Source: Mediannikoviicoccus sp037890055 (GTDB taxonomy: Bacteria > Bacillota > Clostridia > Tissierellales > Peptoniphilaceae). Taken from it: a stretch of 64,000 nt of DNA. This document shows, one piece after another, positions 7,692 to 16,764 of this stretch. Below the pieces are notes generated by a model. The model saw only the letters and a program-made list of their open reading frames with translations. It was not told the DNA's origin and did not search any database. The DNA is taken from the NCBI GenBank assembly GCA_037890055.1, contig JBBKBD010000005.1; one strand, given 5' to 3'. A program made the position numbers and the translations under genes. The first letter of the stretch is position 1. Each line of letters begins with the position of its first letter.

Positions 7692-7901
7692 ATGGTTGAT
7701 AATAAAATTTTAAGATTCTTCAAAGTAATATTACTGGTGCTGATTGCTTCATACATTATTTATCAAGTGTATGGGCTATATAGCAAATCATTTAAAAGTG
7801 TGTTTATTCATGTGCTTTTAATTGTTTTCTTGCTTTATGTTTTTTACATGATAATTGTAGGACTATATAGGTATATTAAAGATAATAAAATAAAAAAATA
7901 A
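7692..7901 (+). CDS. Small two-helix membrane protein of unknown function
   Basis: 69 aa with two hydrophobic helices (about residues 9-26 and 37-56), short charged ends and a lysine-rich C-terminus. No family recognised. Start at the second of two in-frame ATGs because AGGGGG at 7680-7685 is then spaced 6 nt away; the ATG at 7686 abuts the RBS. It is divergent from the LysR gene and followed by its own hairpin, so probably monocistronic. Confidence 0.6.
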   Translation: MVDNKILRFFKVILLVLIASYIIYQVYGLYSKSFKSVFIHVLLIVFLLYVFYMIIVGLYRYIKDNKIKK

Positions 7902-7920
7902 GACGGTTGCCCGTCTTATT
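7897..7920 (+). terminator. Hairpin after the small membrane protein
   Basis: Perfect 10-bp stem 7897-7906 with 7911-7920, loop TTGC, overlapping the stop codon. No long T tract follows. Confidence 0.6.
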
Positions 7921-8004
7921 CAAAGGAAGTTGTTATGAAAAAAGTCATCTCTCAATTATTATAGTAGTACAACTTGCTTAAAAATTTCTTAAAAGGAGAA
8001 AAGA

Positions 8005-9603
8005 ATGGAAAAAGAGAAAAACAAAAAGAAGACGAATAGGCTTCCCATAGCCATTGGTCTTGGAGTGGTGTTTGCACTAATTTATTTTTATGTGGTGCTT
8101 CCACCGATAAACCTATACTCTGCAGAGTTTTATGTGTCACTTACAATTGTTGTGGCAGTGACATCAATACTGGTGGTGCTGTTACATACTAGAACATTTA
8201 AAAATTTCTTGCAGACGGGAAAAGTATTTATTGGAATATTAGTTCTTGCATGGGGAGTTTTTATTTGCATGAACATAATATCCCTTCCAATATTTCACGC
8301 AAAGGCCTATTCAAACCTGCTTGGTATTAAGGAAGGCGTGTTTAAAGAAGATGTAACTCAAGTGGACTTTAATAGAATTCCAGTGGTAGACAGGGACACT
8401 GCAGCAAAACTTGGTTCAAGAAAGATGGGAGAGATGGGAGAACTTGTTTCACAGTACAATATCGACTCCTCCTATAGCCAGGTTACAGTTGACGGAAAGC
8501 CAGTTAGAAACACGCCGCTTGTGTATTCCGATTTAATAAAGTGGTTTCAAAATAAGAAAAGTGGAATACCATACTTCATCTCAGTTGATATGACAGAACA
8601 AGATGTTAAGATGGTTAAACCGGAAACGCCAATTAAATATTCCTTCTCAGACAAGTTTGGAAGAAATATTCACAGACTAATAAGATTTAAATATCCAACT
8701 GCGATTATTGACGAAATAAACTTCGAAGTGGACGACAACAACAAACCATATTGGGTTGCATCAACAGTAAAGCCAACCATTGGACTTGCTGGAGGCTTTG
8801 ACTCAAATTCAGTTATAGTAGTTGACGCTTCAACGGGAGAAGCCAATAGATATGATGTGGGAAATGTACCAGAGTGGGTGGACAGAGTGTACTCTGCAAA
8901 CCTAATTATGAGACAGCTGAAATGGAACGGTGCATTAAAGAGAGGTTTCATCAACCAATATATTGGACAAAAGGGAGTTAACCAACCAACAGACGGATAC
9001 AACTACCTTTCAATAGATAACGACATCTATATGTACACAGGAATCACATCCGTATTACAAGACGAATCAAACATAGGCTTTGCACTTATTAATTTAAGAA
9101 CAAAGGAAGCAAAGTTCTATCCAGTATCATCAGCAGACGAAAAGTCCGCAATGGAATCGGCGGAAGGTGCAGTACAGGAAAAGGGATATAAGGCCACATT
9201 CCCAATTCTTATAAACCTATACAACAGACCGACCTACTTCCTTTCATTAAAGGACAACGCAGGACTAATTAAGACCTTTGCATTTATAGATGCACAGAAC
9301 TACCAAACCGTAGCGACTGGAGCAACGGTACAACAAGCCCTTAACGCATACGACAGCACTTCAATCTCAAAAGAGACACCGACAGAAGAGCTTGACGAAA
9401 AGACCATTACAATTTCAGAAATAATTCCAGTAACAATAGATGGAAATACAAATTACTTTATTAGAAATAAAGGAGATGACGTGGTCTATGTTGCACCAAT
9501 TTCAGCAAGTAACAAATTACCGTTCATGAAAGAGGGCGACGTGATTAAGATAAAGGGAGAAGACTTGGGAAAACAGTTTAATATAGCAAATATTGAAGAA
9601 TAA
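8005..9603 (+). CDS. Large membrane-anchored protein of unknown function
   Basis: 532 aa. After a lysine-rich cytoplasmic start come three hydrophobic segments (about residues 14-32, 41-60 and 73-94). A long, soluble, mostly extracytoplasmic part of ~430 residues follows, with no cysteines or catalytic motif that I recognise. Stretches such as VASTVKPTIGLAGG and NVPEWVDRVYSANL look like a folded beta-rich domain, and the C-terminal ~70 residues resemble a small OB-like module. RBS AAAAGGAG at 7990-7997. Flanked by terminators, so a single-gene unit. Codon use is like its neighbours. Confidence 0.75.
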   Translation: MEKEKNKKKTNRLPIAIGLGVVFALIYFYVVLPPINLYSAEFYVSLTIVVAVTSILVVLLHTRTFKNFLQTGKVFIGILVLAWGVFICMNIISLPIFHAKAYSNLLGIKEGVFKEDVTQVDFNRIPVVDRDTAAKLGSRKMGEMGELVSQYNIDSSYSQVTVDGKPVRNTPLVYSDLIKWFQNKKSGIPYFISVDMTEQDVKMVKPETPIKYSFSDKFGRNIHRLIRFKYPTAIIDEINFEVDDNNKPYWVASTVKPTIGLAGGFDSNSVIVVDASTGEANRYDVGNVPEWVDRVYSANLIMRQLKWNGALKRGFINQYIGQKGVNQPTDGYNYLSIDNDIYMYTGITSVLQDESNIGFALINLRTKEAKFYPVSSADEKSAMESAEGAVQEKGYKATFPILINLYNRPTYFLSLKDNAGLIKTFAFIDAQNYQTVATGATVQQALNAYDSTSISKETPTEELDEKTITISEIIPVTIDGNTNYFIRNKGDDVVYVAPISASNKLPFMKEGDVIKIKGEDLGKQFNIANIEE

Positions 9604-9609
9604 TTTATG

Positions 9610-9635
9610 AAAGAAGGCAGAGATGTCTTCTTTTT
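9610..9635 (+). terminator. Intrinsic terminator
   Basis: Stem 9610-9619 with 9624-9633 around GAGA, one G-T pair, then T-rich. Confidence 0.85.
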
Positions 9636-9727
9636 AAGTACATTAAATTTAATCAGACGATGTTTATTATTTTAAACAACAAATGATATACTGAAGTTGA
9701 AACTTTAAACTTAACTAGGAGAACAAA

Positions 9728-10378
9728 TTGAAAAAAATTTTAATCATAGAGGACAATAAAGAAATTGCAATGCAGATAAAAAGATTTCTTTTAAAAAATC
9801 AATATGAAGTTGATCTTGCGAATTCATATTTTGATGCCCTTAATAAAATTAATATTAAGTATGATGCTTGTTTGTTGGATATTAATTTGCCAGACAGAGA
9901 CGGACATCATTTAATAGATGAACTTAAAAACAAAGATATTCGAATCATAATTACTACAGTTAAAAGCGATGAGAACTTTATTATAGATTCTCTCGATAAT
10001 GGGGCAGATGATTATTTAATTAAACCATTTTCACTTGCCATATTGCGGGCAAGAATTGATGCGGTTTTAAGGACAATACCCCTAAGTCAATACAAAATAA
10101 TTACTTACAAGGATATAAAAATAGATTTAAATCAGTCAAAAGTTTATTTTAAATCTAAACTTATAGAATTAACTCCACTTGAATACGAAATGTTATTATT
10201 ATTTATCAAAAATCCTCACCGAGTTTATACAAGAGGCCAGCTGTTAGAAATGTTTTGGGAAGATAGGGATAAGTTCGTAAATGATAATACTCTCACATCA
10301 ACTATTAAGAGAATCAGAGAAAAGCTTGATAGAGAAGTTATCGCTACTGTTAGAGGAATTGGTTATAGGATGGATTGA
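9728..10378 (+). CDS. OmpR-family response regulator (module 1)
   Basis: 216 aa. Receiver domain with acidic pocket (Glu8, Asp9), phosphoacceptor Asp51 in CLLDINLPDRDG and conserved Lys in YLIKPFS. A winged-helix effector domain follows (LTPLEYEMLLLFIKNP ... TLTSTIKRIREKL). Start is TTG at 9728, preceded by AGGAG at 9717-9721. It ends 1 bp before the kinase gene. Likely controls the ABC transporter genes that follow at 11287-14395. Confidence 0.9.
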   Translation: MKKILIIEDNKEIAMQIKRFLLKNQYEVDLANSYFDALNKINIKYDACLLDINLPDRDGHHLIDELKNKDIRIIITTVKSDENFIIDSLDNGADDYLIKPFSLAILRARIDAVLRTIPLSQYKIITYKDIKIDLNQSKVYFKSKLIELTPLEYEMLLLFIKNPHRVYTRGQLLEMFWEDRDKFVNDNTLTSTIKRIREKLDREVIATVRGIGYRMD

Positions 10379-10379
10379 G

Positions 10380-11240
10380 ATGCTATATGTATTTTGGATA
10401 ATAAGTCTGGGACTTCTTTATTATTTTTTAGAAAAAAGAAAGAAAAATAGAATAAATGAACTTATAGATCTGATAGAAAATATGAAAAATCAAAATTATA
10501 AAATTCCTATGAAGCAAGATGATTTTTCGATTTTGGAAGATAGGATATATAAACTCTTTATAGAATTGGTTGAAGAGAGGGAAAGGACTGAAAATAATTC
10601 TAAAAGTCAGATAGAGTATTTGGAAGACATTGCGCATCAAATAAAGACACCGATTACCAGTATGCTTTTTTCTATTGAGAACATGGAATCTGAGGGTTAT
10701 CAAAGTGAAGAGGTTACAGTTTTAAAAAGACAAATTTTAAGATTAAACTCTCTTTCCGATATACTACTAAAACTTTCGAATTTAGATGCAAATAAAAATA
10801 TGATGAAAAAAGAGTCTGTGAACTTGAATGAAGTTTTGATGTATGCACTTGATACTCTAAATATAGAAAGCAGTATTGATGTAGTAGTGGATGACAGTTT
10901 AAAAGAAAAATATATTGAAGGAGATTTTTACTGGATCTGTGAAGCTATAATAAATATTTTGAAAAATGCATCAAATAGACCAACTTGTGACAAGATTATT
11001 ATAAATTCATATAAAAACCCTCTCTACACTTCGATTACAATTGAAGATAATGGAGGAGGAATAGAAAAAGAAAATATGAAAAAAATATTTAAACGCTTTT
11101 ATAAAACTCCAGACTCAAATGGTTTTGGAATTGGTCTTGCTATGGCGAAGACAATTGTCGAAAAAAACAACGGAGAAATTTCTGTTTCAAATATTGATGC
11201 TGGAGCAAGATTTGAAATTAAATTTTACAATGTCACCTAA
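10380..11240 (+). CDS. Sensor histidine kinase (module 1)
   Basis: 286 aa membrane kinase with a single N-terminal hydrophobic helix (residues ~2-17) and no extracellular sensor loop. DHp motif DIAHQIKTPITSM places the phosphorylated His at 86. ATPase motifs follow: ILKNASN (N box), IEDNGGGIE (G1), FGIGLAMAKTIVE (G2). The lack of a sensor domain fits kinases that read flux through a partner ABC transporter. Start at 10380, 1 bp after the regulator stop; the frame is open upstream but only inside the regulator gene. Partner transporter 46 bp downstream. Confidence 0.88.
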   Translation: MLYVFWIISLGLLYYFLEKRKKNRINELIDLIENMKNQNYKIPMKQDDFSILEDRIYKLFIELVEERERTENNSKSQIEYLEDIAHQIKTPITSMLFSIENMESEGYQSEEVTVLKRQILRLNSLSDILLKLSNLDANKNMMKKESVNLNEVLMYALDTLNIESSIDVVVDDSLKEKYIEGDFYWICEAIINILKNASNRPTCDKIIINSYKNPLYTSITIEDNGGGIEKENMKKIFKRFYKTPDSNGFGIGLAMAKTIVEKNNGEISVSNIDAGARFEIKFYNVT

Positions 11241-11286
11241 AAATCACTTTACTTTTATATACTTACCTTAAATTAGGGAGGAAAGT

Positions 11287-11967
11287 ATGGAAATTTTAAA
11301 AGTAGAAAATTTAAGAAAAGAATATGGCGAAGGGAATAATAAAGTTATTGCCCTTGATGGAATTAATCTTGAAATTGAAAGAGGTGACCTGGTTGCAATA
11401 GTTGGACCAAGCGGATCTGGAAAGTCAACACTTTTACATATCATTGGAGGAGTTGATAACCCAAATGATGGAAAAGTTTATATAGATGGTAATGACATTT
11501 CAAATTATTCTTCAAAGGAATTAGCGTATTTCAGAAGGCGAAAGGTTGGATTAATCTATCAGTTCTATAACTTAATTCCAAATTTAACCGTTAGGCATAA
11601 TATAGAACTTCCGCTTAAATTGGATAAAAAGAAAATTGAGACAGAATTATTTGATGACATTGTAAAAAAACTAGGTATTGAGGACAAATTAGACTCTTTT
11701 CCAAGTGAACTATCGGGAGGACAACAACAGAGAGTTGCCATTGCAAGGAGTTTGATTTATAGACCTTCAATTATTCTTGCAGATGAGCCAACGGGAAATT
11801 TGGATAGAAAAAACTCTAAGGAGATAATTGAAATTTTCAAATACTTTAACAGAACCTTAAAGCAAACCATCATACTTATAACTCATGACGAAGAAATAGC
11901 TTTACAAACAAAACGTATTATTACAATAGTCGATGGAAAAATTGTAGGAGATGAAAGAAATGAATAA
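11287..11967 (+). CDS. ABC transporter ATPase, antimicrobial-peptide/MacB type (module 1)
   Basis: 226 aa ATPase with Walker A GPSGSGKST, Q-loop IYQFYNLIP, signature LSGGQQQRVAIARS, Walker B IILADEPTGNLD and switch His LITHDE. The YQFYNL and GGQQQRVAIARS forms are typical of LolD/MacB/BceA-type ATPases that drive FtsX-fold permeases. RBS AGGGAGG at 11275-11281. Overlaps the permease gene by 8 bp (ATGAATAA). Confidence 0.9.
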   Translation: MEILKVENLRKEYGEGNNKVIALDGINLEIERGDLVAIVGPSGSGKSTLLHIIGGVDNPNDGKVYIDGNDISNYSSKELAYFRRRKVGLIYQFYNLIPNLTVRHNIELPLKLDKKKIETELFDDIVKKLGIEDKLDSFPSELSGGQQQRVAIARSLIYRPSIILADEPTGNLDRKNSKEIIEIFKYFNRTLKQTIILITHDEEIALQTKRIITIVDGKIVGDERNE

Positions 11968-14395
11968 GAAGAATTTTCCTATCTTTATTTCCTTATTTAT
12001 TGTAAGTCTGTTTTTCACTGTAATTTTTTATTACGGATATAGAAGTATGAGGGCTAACTATGGTTATTACATGGCTTCAAGCTTTTATCATGGGGAGATT
12101 AAAGAAGAACTTTCAAATGAAGATGTTGAAAAGTTAAAGTCCGTTGAAGATATAGATTTGGTCGGAAAAATGTCTCTTAAACCTGACAATGGAAAGCTTG
12201 CTAACGATTTAGTCGTTATCAACTACCAAGACGAAGCAATCAATAAGATGAGGGAGTATTCAAGACTTATTGATGGTAGATTTGCTACAAAGGAAGACGA
12301 AATTGTACTATCTGAAAGCCTCGTAGAGAAAAATAAACTTAAAATAGGCGACAAGGTAGAACTTGATTTAGGCAAAAGGTTTTTAGATGGCGAAGAGATA
12401 GGTCCCACAAGTGCAAATACTGACAGGGAAAAATTTGAGATTAAAGGCTCCAAAAACTTTACTTTAGTCGGTGTTTATGGAGATGTCTACAACAAGTACA
12501 GTAAACTAAGTTTTGCTCTAGGTCTACAAGATAAAATGCCTACATTTAGAACATTTATAAAGTTTAATTCTTTCGAAGAAGCTTACAAAAATAGAGATAA
12601 GATACAAAATGAAATAAATAAGATACTTGGTAAAGATGTTCATTTAGAATTTTCTGAAGGTCTTATAAACTATTATGGAGTGGAAAACGAACCCTTACAA
12701 AATATAATGAGCCAGGCTGTTCTTGTTCTATCAGTTCTTGGATGTATAGTGCTCTTTGTGTTTTTTATAAAAAACATCTTTTGGGTTTGGGGGCTTAGGA
12801 AGATTAGAGAGCTTTCCATTTACAAGTCTATAGGATCTACCAATGGACAAGTTTTTCTGTTACTTCTAAAGGAAGGACTTATTACAACTGCAATTCCAAT
12901 ACTCTTAGGACATATTGCAGGATTTTTCTTTATATATTGTTTGTATAAAAACATAACAATAGGCGAAGGAGTAAGTGCCTTTGAAGTTATAAAATTTAAT
13001 CCATTATTAAGTTTAGCAATACTTTTGGTCTCTTTTACAATTGTGGCAATAGCTATTAAATCCCCTGCGAAAAAGATTTCTAAAATAAATATTATAGACG
13101 GCATAAGAGGAAATATAGATTTTTCAAAATCAAAGAAGAAAAGAGCCAAAGATTTTTGGAAGGAATTAAAACTCAACAACTTGGCATCAATAAAATCACA
13201 ACGATATATTTCTGCAATAGGGATAATTATAATTTCGGTTTTTATAATCATCATAGGCATCTCAACATACTACAGAGATTTTTCGCATTACGATGCTGGC
13301 TATAATTTTTCTGTGGACTATTTTAGTGAAAAGAATCAAGTCCCAAAAATATTAAAAGAAATTGTAGATAAAATTCCTAACGAGAAGTCTTATATTTCAA
13401 AAGATAAATATGTTCGAGTGAAAAACACTAACGAATTCTCAAAGGAAGCAAAGGCGGCAGGTTTAGACGAGGAAGCGAAAAAGAATATAGAAAAATATAA
13501 GAAAGAGGGTATGGATGGATTTATCATCGCCTTGGAAGAAAAAGACTTAAAAGAACTTGGAGGAAAGAAGGGTGAATTTGTCCTATACAATACAATTCAA
13601 GAAGATTCTTCTATTCCAATAGCTAAGGCAAAGAGAATTCCATATTTTGAAAATCCGCAGAGTTTAGATATTGTCTATGCAAATGATTATAATAAGACAA
13701 TTGAAATTTCAAATACTATAACAGATTTGGAAAAATATAAGTCGAGAACAATGCCTTTTGATGTAAAAATTTATACAGATTTTGACACTTATTTTAAACT
13801 TATGGAAGAAGCAGGTGATGAGAAATATACAAACTATGCCTATACTTTAAACATGAAGGTAAAAGATTCTGATACCAAAGATGTAAAAGAATATGTAGAG
13901 GCCATGATTAGAAGTAAAATCTCACCAGAAGATCGCTTTAATATCACAACAGGTGAAGAAATCGAAAAAAATAAATATAAGGACGTGAAAAATTTAATAA
14001 AAATTGTAATAGGAATTGCATCAATCATCTTTGTACTAAATATCACCAATGGTTACTTATCCATTAATTTAAGTCTAATGAGCAGAAAAAAAGAAATCGG
14101 GAGTCTTTACTCTTGTGGAATGGATGTAGATGAGTTAAAGAACATATATCAAAAGGAATTTATTGGAGAACAGGTAAAATCCTTTATAATTTCTATTATG
14201 GTGAGCTTAGGAGTTATGTTTGTAATATCATTAATCGCTTCTGATTTAAGAATGAGTACTTTAATAAAATATTATGACTACAAAAGCTTTCTAGGATTTT
14301 CATTAGTCGTCTATGGTATTAACTTAATCATCTATCATTTATCCTTGAAGAGGATATTAGACAGACCGACTATTGATTTGATAAGGACAATTTAG
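11960..14395 (+). CDS. FtsX-family ABC transporter permease (module 1)
   Basis: 811 aa with two FtsX-like repeats. TM helix at residues ~8-25, a ~220-residue extracytoplasmic domain, and three TMs around 250-370. A fifth TM sits near 410, followed by a second ~250-residue extracytoplasmic domain and three C-terminal TMs. This layout is that of mechanotransmission or detoxification permeases rather than importers. Start at 11960 because AGGAG (11946-11950) is 9 nt upstream; an ATG at 11951 touches the RBS. A probable ligand is a cell-envelope-active peptide (family inference). Confidence 0.86.
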   Translation: MNKKNFPIFISLFIVSLFFTVIFYYGYRSMRANYGYYMASSFYHGEIKEELSNEDVEKLKSVEDIDLVGKMSLKPDNGKLANDLVVINYQDEAINKMREYSRLIDGRFATKEDEIVLSESLVEKNKLKIGDKVELDLGKRFLDGEEIGPTSANTDREKFEIKGSKNFTLVGVYGDVYNKYSKLSFALGLQDKMPTFRTFIKFNSFEEAYKNRDKIQNEINKILGKDVHLEFSEGLINYYGVENEPLQNIMSQAVLVLSVLGCIVLFVFFIKNIFWVWGLRKIRELSIYKSIGSTNGQVFLLLLKEGLITTAIPILLGHIAGFFFIYCLYKNITIGEGVSAFEVIKFNPLLSLAILLVSFTIVAIAIKSPAKKISKINIIDGIRGNIDFSKSKKKRAKDFWKELKLNNLASIKSQRYISAIGIIIISVFIIIIGISTYYRDFSHYDAGYNFSVDYFSEKNQVPKILKEIVDKIPNEKSYISKDKYVRVKNTNEFSKEAKAAGLDEEAKKNIEKYKKEGMDGFIIALEEKDLKELGGKKGEFVLYNTIQEDSSIPIAKAKRIPYFENPQSLDIVYANDYNKTIEISNTITDLEKYKSRTMPFDVKIYTDFDTYFKLMEEAGDEKYTNYAYTLNMKVKDSDTKDVKEYVEAMIRSKISPEDRFNITTGEEIEKNKYKDVKNLIKIVIGIASIIFVLNITNGYLSINLSLMSRKKEIGSLYSCGMDVDELKNIYQKEFIGEQVKSFIISIMVSLGVMFVISLIASDLRMSTLIKYYDYKSFLGFSLVVYGINLIIYHLSLKRILDRPTIDLIRTI

Positions 14396-14403
14396 AATAA
14401 GTG

Positions 14404-14430
14404 AAATAGCCCGTGCAAAGGGCTATTTTT
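14404..14430 (+). terminator. Intrinsic terminator after module 1
   Basis: Stem 14404-14412 with 14420-14428, T run to 14430. Confidence 0.85.
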
Positions 14431-14484
14431 AGTATAAAAGATAATGGTATACTATTAGTAGCTATAGAAAAGGAGACTAAGTAA

Positions 14485-15138
14485 GTGAAAAATATATTAA
14501 TCATAGAGGATGATAAACATCTTAATAAGGGATTATCTATAGCATTAGAAAAAAACTATGGAGTAATTTCTACATTTTCTATAAGCGAGTCAAAAAAACA
14601 TATTAATGATTCAGATCTAATTTTACTTGATATGAATCTTCCCGATGGAGATGGACTTGAAATAATAAAATATACGAGGGAAATTTCAACAATACCTATA
14701 ATAGTTATTTCTGCTATAGATTTAGAAGCCTATATAATTTCAGCCATAAATCTAGGGGCAGATGACTATTTAACCAAGCCTTTTTCTTTAGGAATTTTAG
14801 AAGCAAAGATAAAGAGGGCATTTGAAAAAATCAACTCTGATGATTTAACTATTTATAAAAAAGCTGGTATTGATTTCAATTTTAGTGAGAACAAGTTTTC
14901 AGTTGATGGTGTTAATTTTGAGTTGACGAGAACAGAAATTAAAATTTTATATGTATTGATAAAAAACAAAGGGCAGGTTTTAACAAAAGAAACACTATTT
15001 GATTTTGTTTGGGGAATAGATGATGAATTTATAGATAACAACACTCTTAGTGTCAACATTTCTAGAATAAGAAACAAATTAAAACCCTATGACCCAATAG
15101 AAACAGTCTTTGGAGTTGGATATAAATGGAATTTTTAA
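14485..15138 (+). CDS. OmpR-family response regulator (module 2)
   Basis: 217 aa. Receiver with Glu8/Asp9/Asp10, phosphoacceptor Asp49 in ILLDMNLPDGDG and Lys in YLTKPFS; winged-helix DNA-binding domain with LTRTEIKILYVLIKN. GTG start at 14485 with AAAAGGAG at 14467-14474. Similar in layout to the regulator at 9728, suggesting an old duplication of the module. The last 13 bp overlap the kinase gene. A repeated TGTAAG motif before the downstream ABC genes is a plausible target. Confidence 0.9.
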   Translation: MKNILIIEDDKHLNKGLSIALEKNYGVISTFSISESKKHINDSDLILLDMNLPDGDGLEIIKYTREISTIPIIVISAIDLEAYIISAINLGADDYLTKPFSLGILEAKIKRAFEKINSDDLTIYKKAGIDFNFSENKFSVDGVNFELTRTEIKILYVLIKNKGQVLTKETLFDFVWGIDDEFIDNNTLSVNISRIRNKLKPYDPIETVFGVGYKWNF

Positions 15139-15998
15139 TAGGTCTTTTAGCTCTTATAATTGGAATTATTTTATATAAATATATTGTCTTGAGAAGTGAA
15201 ATGAGTGAACTTTCAGCTTATATTGATAAGGCTTTGGATGGAAATTTAGAAATTACAGAATTTGATGAAAAGGAATTATCTAAAATAAAATCAAAACTCA
15301 TTAAATTCTTATATGCCAGCCAAGTAAAAGAAGCAAAAATAAATATAGAAAAAAATAAAACAAAGGACTTAATAGCGGATATATCACACCAAACCAAGAC
15401 GCCTATTACCAATCTTTCTTTATACATCAGTCTTTTAGAAGATAATCCTAAAGATGAGTATATTGAAATTATAAAGTATGAGCTTAATAAACTAGAATTT
15501 TTAATTCAAAACCTAGTAAAATCTTCTAGGCTAGAATCCGATATTATTTCCTTACAAAAACAGCAAGCAAATTTAAAAGAGCTAGTAGAAGATGTTTTGA
15601 GAGAATTTAAAGTTACATTAGATGAAAAAGATGTAAGCATTAATTTAAAAGACGAAGACTTAATTTTCAATTTGGACGAAAGATGGCTTAAAGAAGCTGT
15701 CCACAATCTTGTAGACAATGCTATAAAATACTCGCCAAATGGTTCTACTATTAATATTTCAGTTTATAAATCTTACCTAAACTATAATTTAGACATAGAA
15801 AATGAGTGCAAAGACTTGTCAGAAGAAACTTTGCCAAAGATATTTGAAAGATTTTATAGAGGTGCAAATTCTGTTTCAAAGGACGGTTTGGGTTTAGGCC
15901 TTTTTATAGCCAGAGAAATTATAGAAAAGCATGGCGGAAATATAAGAGCGTCTTTGGATAATAACAGAATAAAATTTTCAGTAGACTTCCCTTTGTGA
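15126..15998 (+). CDS. Sensor histidine kinase (module 2)
   Basis: 290 aa with one N-terminal membrane helix (residues ~3-22) and no evident extracellular domain. His88 lies in DISHQTKTPITNLS; N box LVDNAIKYS; G2 DGLGLGLFIAREIIEKHGG. Coupled to the regulator gene by a 13-bp overlap. A hairpin with T run covers its 3' end, so the ABC genes at 16087 have their own promoter. Confidence 0.89.
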   Translation: MEFLIGLLALIIGIILYKYIVLRSEMSELSAYIDKALDGNLEITEFDEKELSKIKSKLIKFLYASQVKEAKINIEKNKTKDLIADISHQTKTPITNLSLYISLLEDNPKDEYIEIIKYELNKLEFLIQNLVKSSRLESDIISLQKQQANLKELVEDVLREFKVTLDEKDVSINLKDEDLIFNLDERWLKEAVHNLVDNAIKYSPNGSTINISVYKSYLNYNLDIENECKDLSEETLPKIFERFYRGANSVSKDGLGLGLFIAREIIEKHGGNIRASLDNNRIKFSVDFPL

Positions 15999-16010
15999 GA
16001 AGTCTTTTTT
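15983..16010 (+). terminator. Terminator overlapping the end of the module 2 kinase gene
   Basis: AGACTTC (15983-15989) pairs with GAAGTCT (15999-16005), followed by T run. The stop codon lies in the loop. Confidence 0.75.
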
Positions 16011-16065
16011 CTTACAAAACTGTAAGAAGTCTTGTAAGTACTTTGTAAGATATGAATGTTATATT
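16011..16065 (+). promoter_or_regulatory. Activator site and promoter of the module 2 ABC genes
   Basis: CTTACAAAACTGTAAG (16011-16026) is a 6-4-6 palindrome. TGTAAG then recurs at 16021, 16033 and 16044, i.e. every 11-12 bp, one helical turn, as for OmpR-family activators. A weak -10 (TATATT, 16060-16065) has no good -35, consistent with activation. The same palindrome type occurs before the ATPase gene at 28735. Confidence 0.65.
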
Positions 16066-16086
16066 AAATGTAAAGAGGTGATAGAT

Positions 16087-16764
16087 ATGTTAAAAGTAGA
16101 AAATTTAAAAAGATATTATAAAACAAATGATGTGGAAGTAAGAGCTCTTGATGGAGTATCTTTCGATGTGGAAAAAGGAGAATTTATTTCTATAATAGGA
16201 GCAAGCGGATCTGGTAAATCAACTTTATTACATTTGTTAGGTGGACTTGATTATCCTACAAGCGGGAAAGTTTTAATTGATGATACCGACATTTATGCAT
16301 TGAAAGATGATGAGAGAACAATTTTTAGGAGAAGAAACATCGGTTTTGTTTTTCAAGCATATAATCTTTTGCCCATGCTAAATGTATATGAGAATATAAT
16401 TATTCCCTTTGGTCTAGATGGGGACAAGGTAGATAAAAAATATGTTGATTCTGTAATAGATATTCTTGAGATAAGTGATCAAAAATATAAAATGCCAAAC
16501 GAATTATCTGGTGGACAACAACAAAGAGTTGCTATAGCAAGAGCCTTGGTTACTAAACCCTCTTTAATTCTAGCTGATGAACCCACAGGTAATTTGGATT
16601 CAAAATCATCTTCACAAGTTGTTTACTTACTAAAAAAGATTAATAAAGAGCTTGGAAATACTATTCTTATGATTACTCACGATGATGCCGTCGCTCAAGC
16701 TGCAGAAAAAACTTTGAGGATAGAAGATGGAAAGCTGGTGGGAAAAAATGAAAGTCAAAAATAA
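16087..16764 (+). CDS. ABC transporter ATPase, antimicrobial-peptide/MacB type (module 2)
   Basis: 225 aa. Walker A GASGSGKST, Q-loop VFQAYNLLP, signature LSGGQQQRVAIARA, Walker B LILADEPTGNLD, switch His MITHDD. Start at ATG 16087, six nt after GAGGTG; the GTG at 16078 is part of the RBS. Overlaps the permease gene by 17 bp. Confidence 0.9.
   Translation: MLKVENLKRYYKTNDVEVRALDGVSFDVEKGEFISIIGASGSGKSTLLHLLGGLDYPTSGKVLIDDTDIYALKDDERTIFRRRNIGFVFQAYNLLPMLNVYENIIIPFGLDGDKVDKKYVDSVIDILEISDQKYKMPNELSGGQQQRVAIARALVTKPSLILADEPTGNLDSKSSSQVVYLLKKINKELGNTILMITHDDAVAQAAEKTLRIEDGKLVGKNESQK

Noticed and set aside
7935..7964. Nine-codon open frame after an AAAGGAAG, a possible leader peptide
   Set aside because: Too short, no attenuator structure around it and no biosynthetic gene downstream.
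10281..10379. Longer start for the module 1 kinase inside the regulator gene
   Set aside because: It would overlap the regulator by ~100 bp, lacks an RBS and adds no membrane helix typical of the family.
12820..13260. Antisense open frame over the module 1 permease
   Set aside because: Reverse reading of hydrophobic codons in an FtsX permease; no independent evidence.
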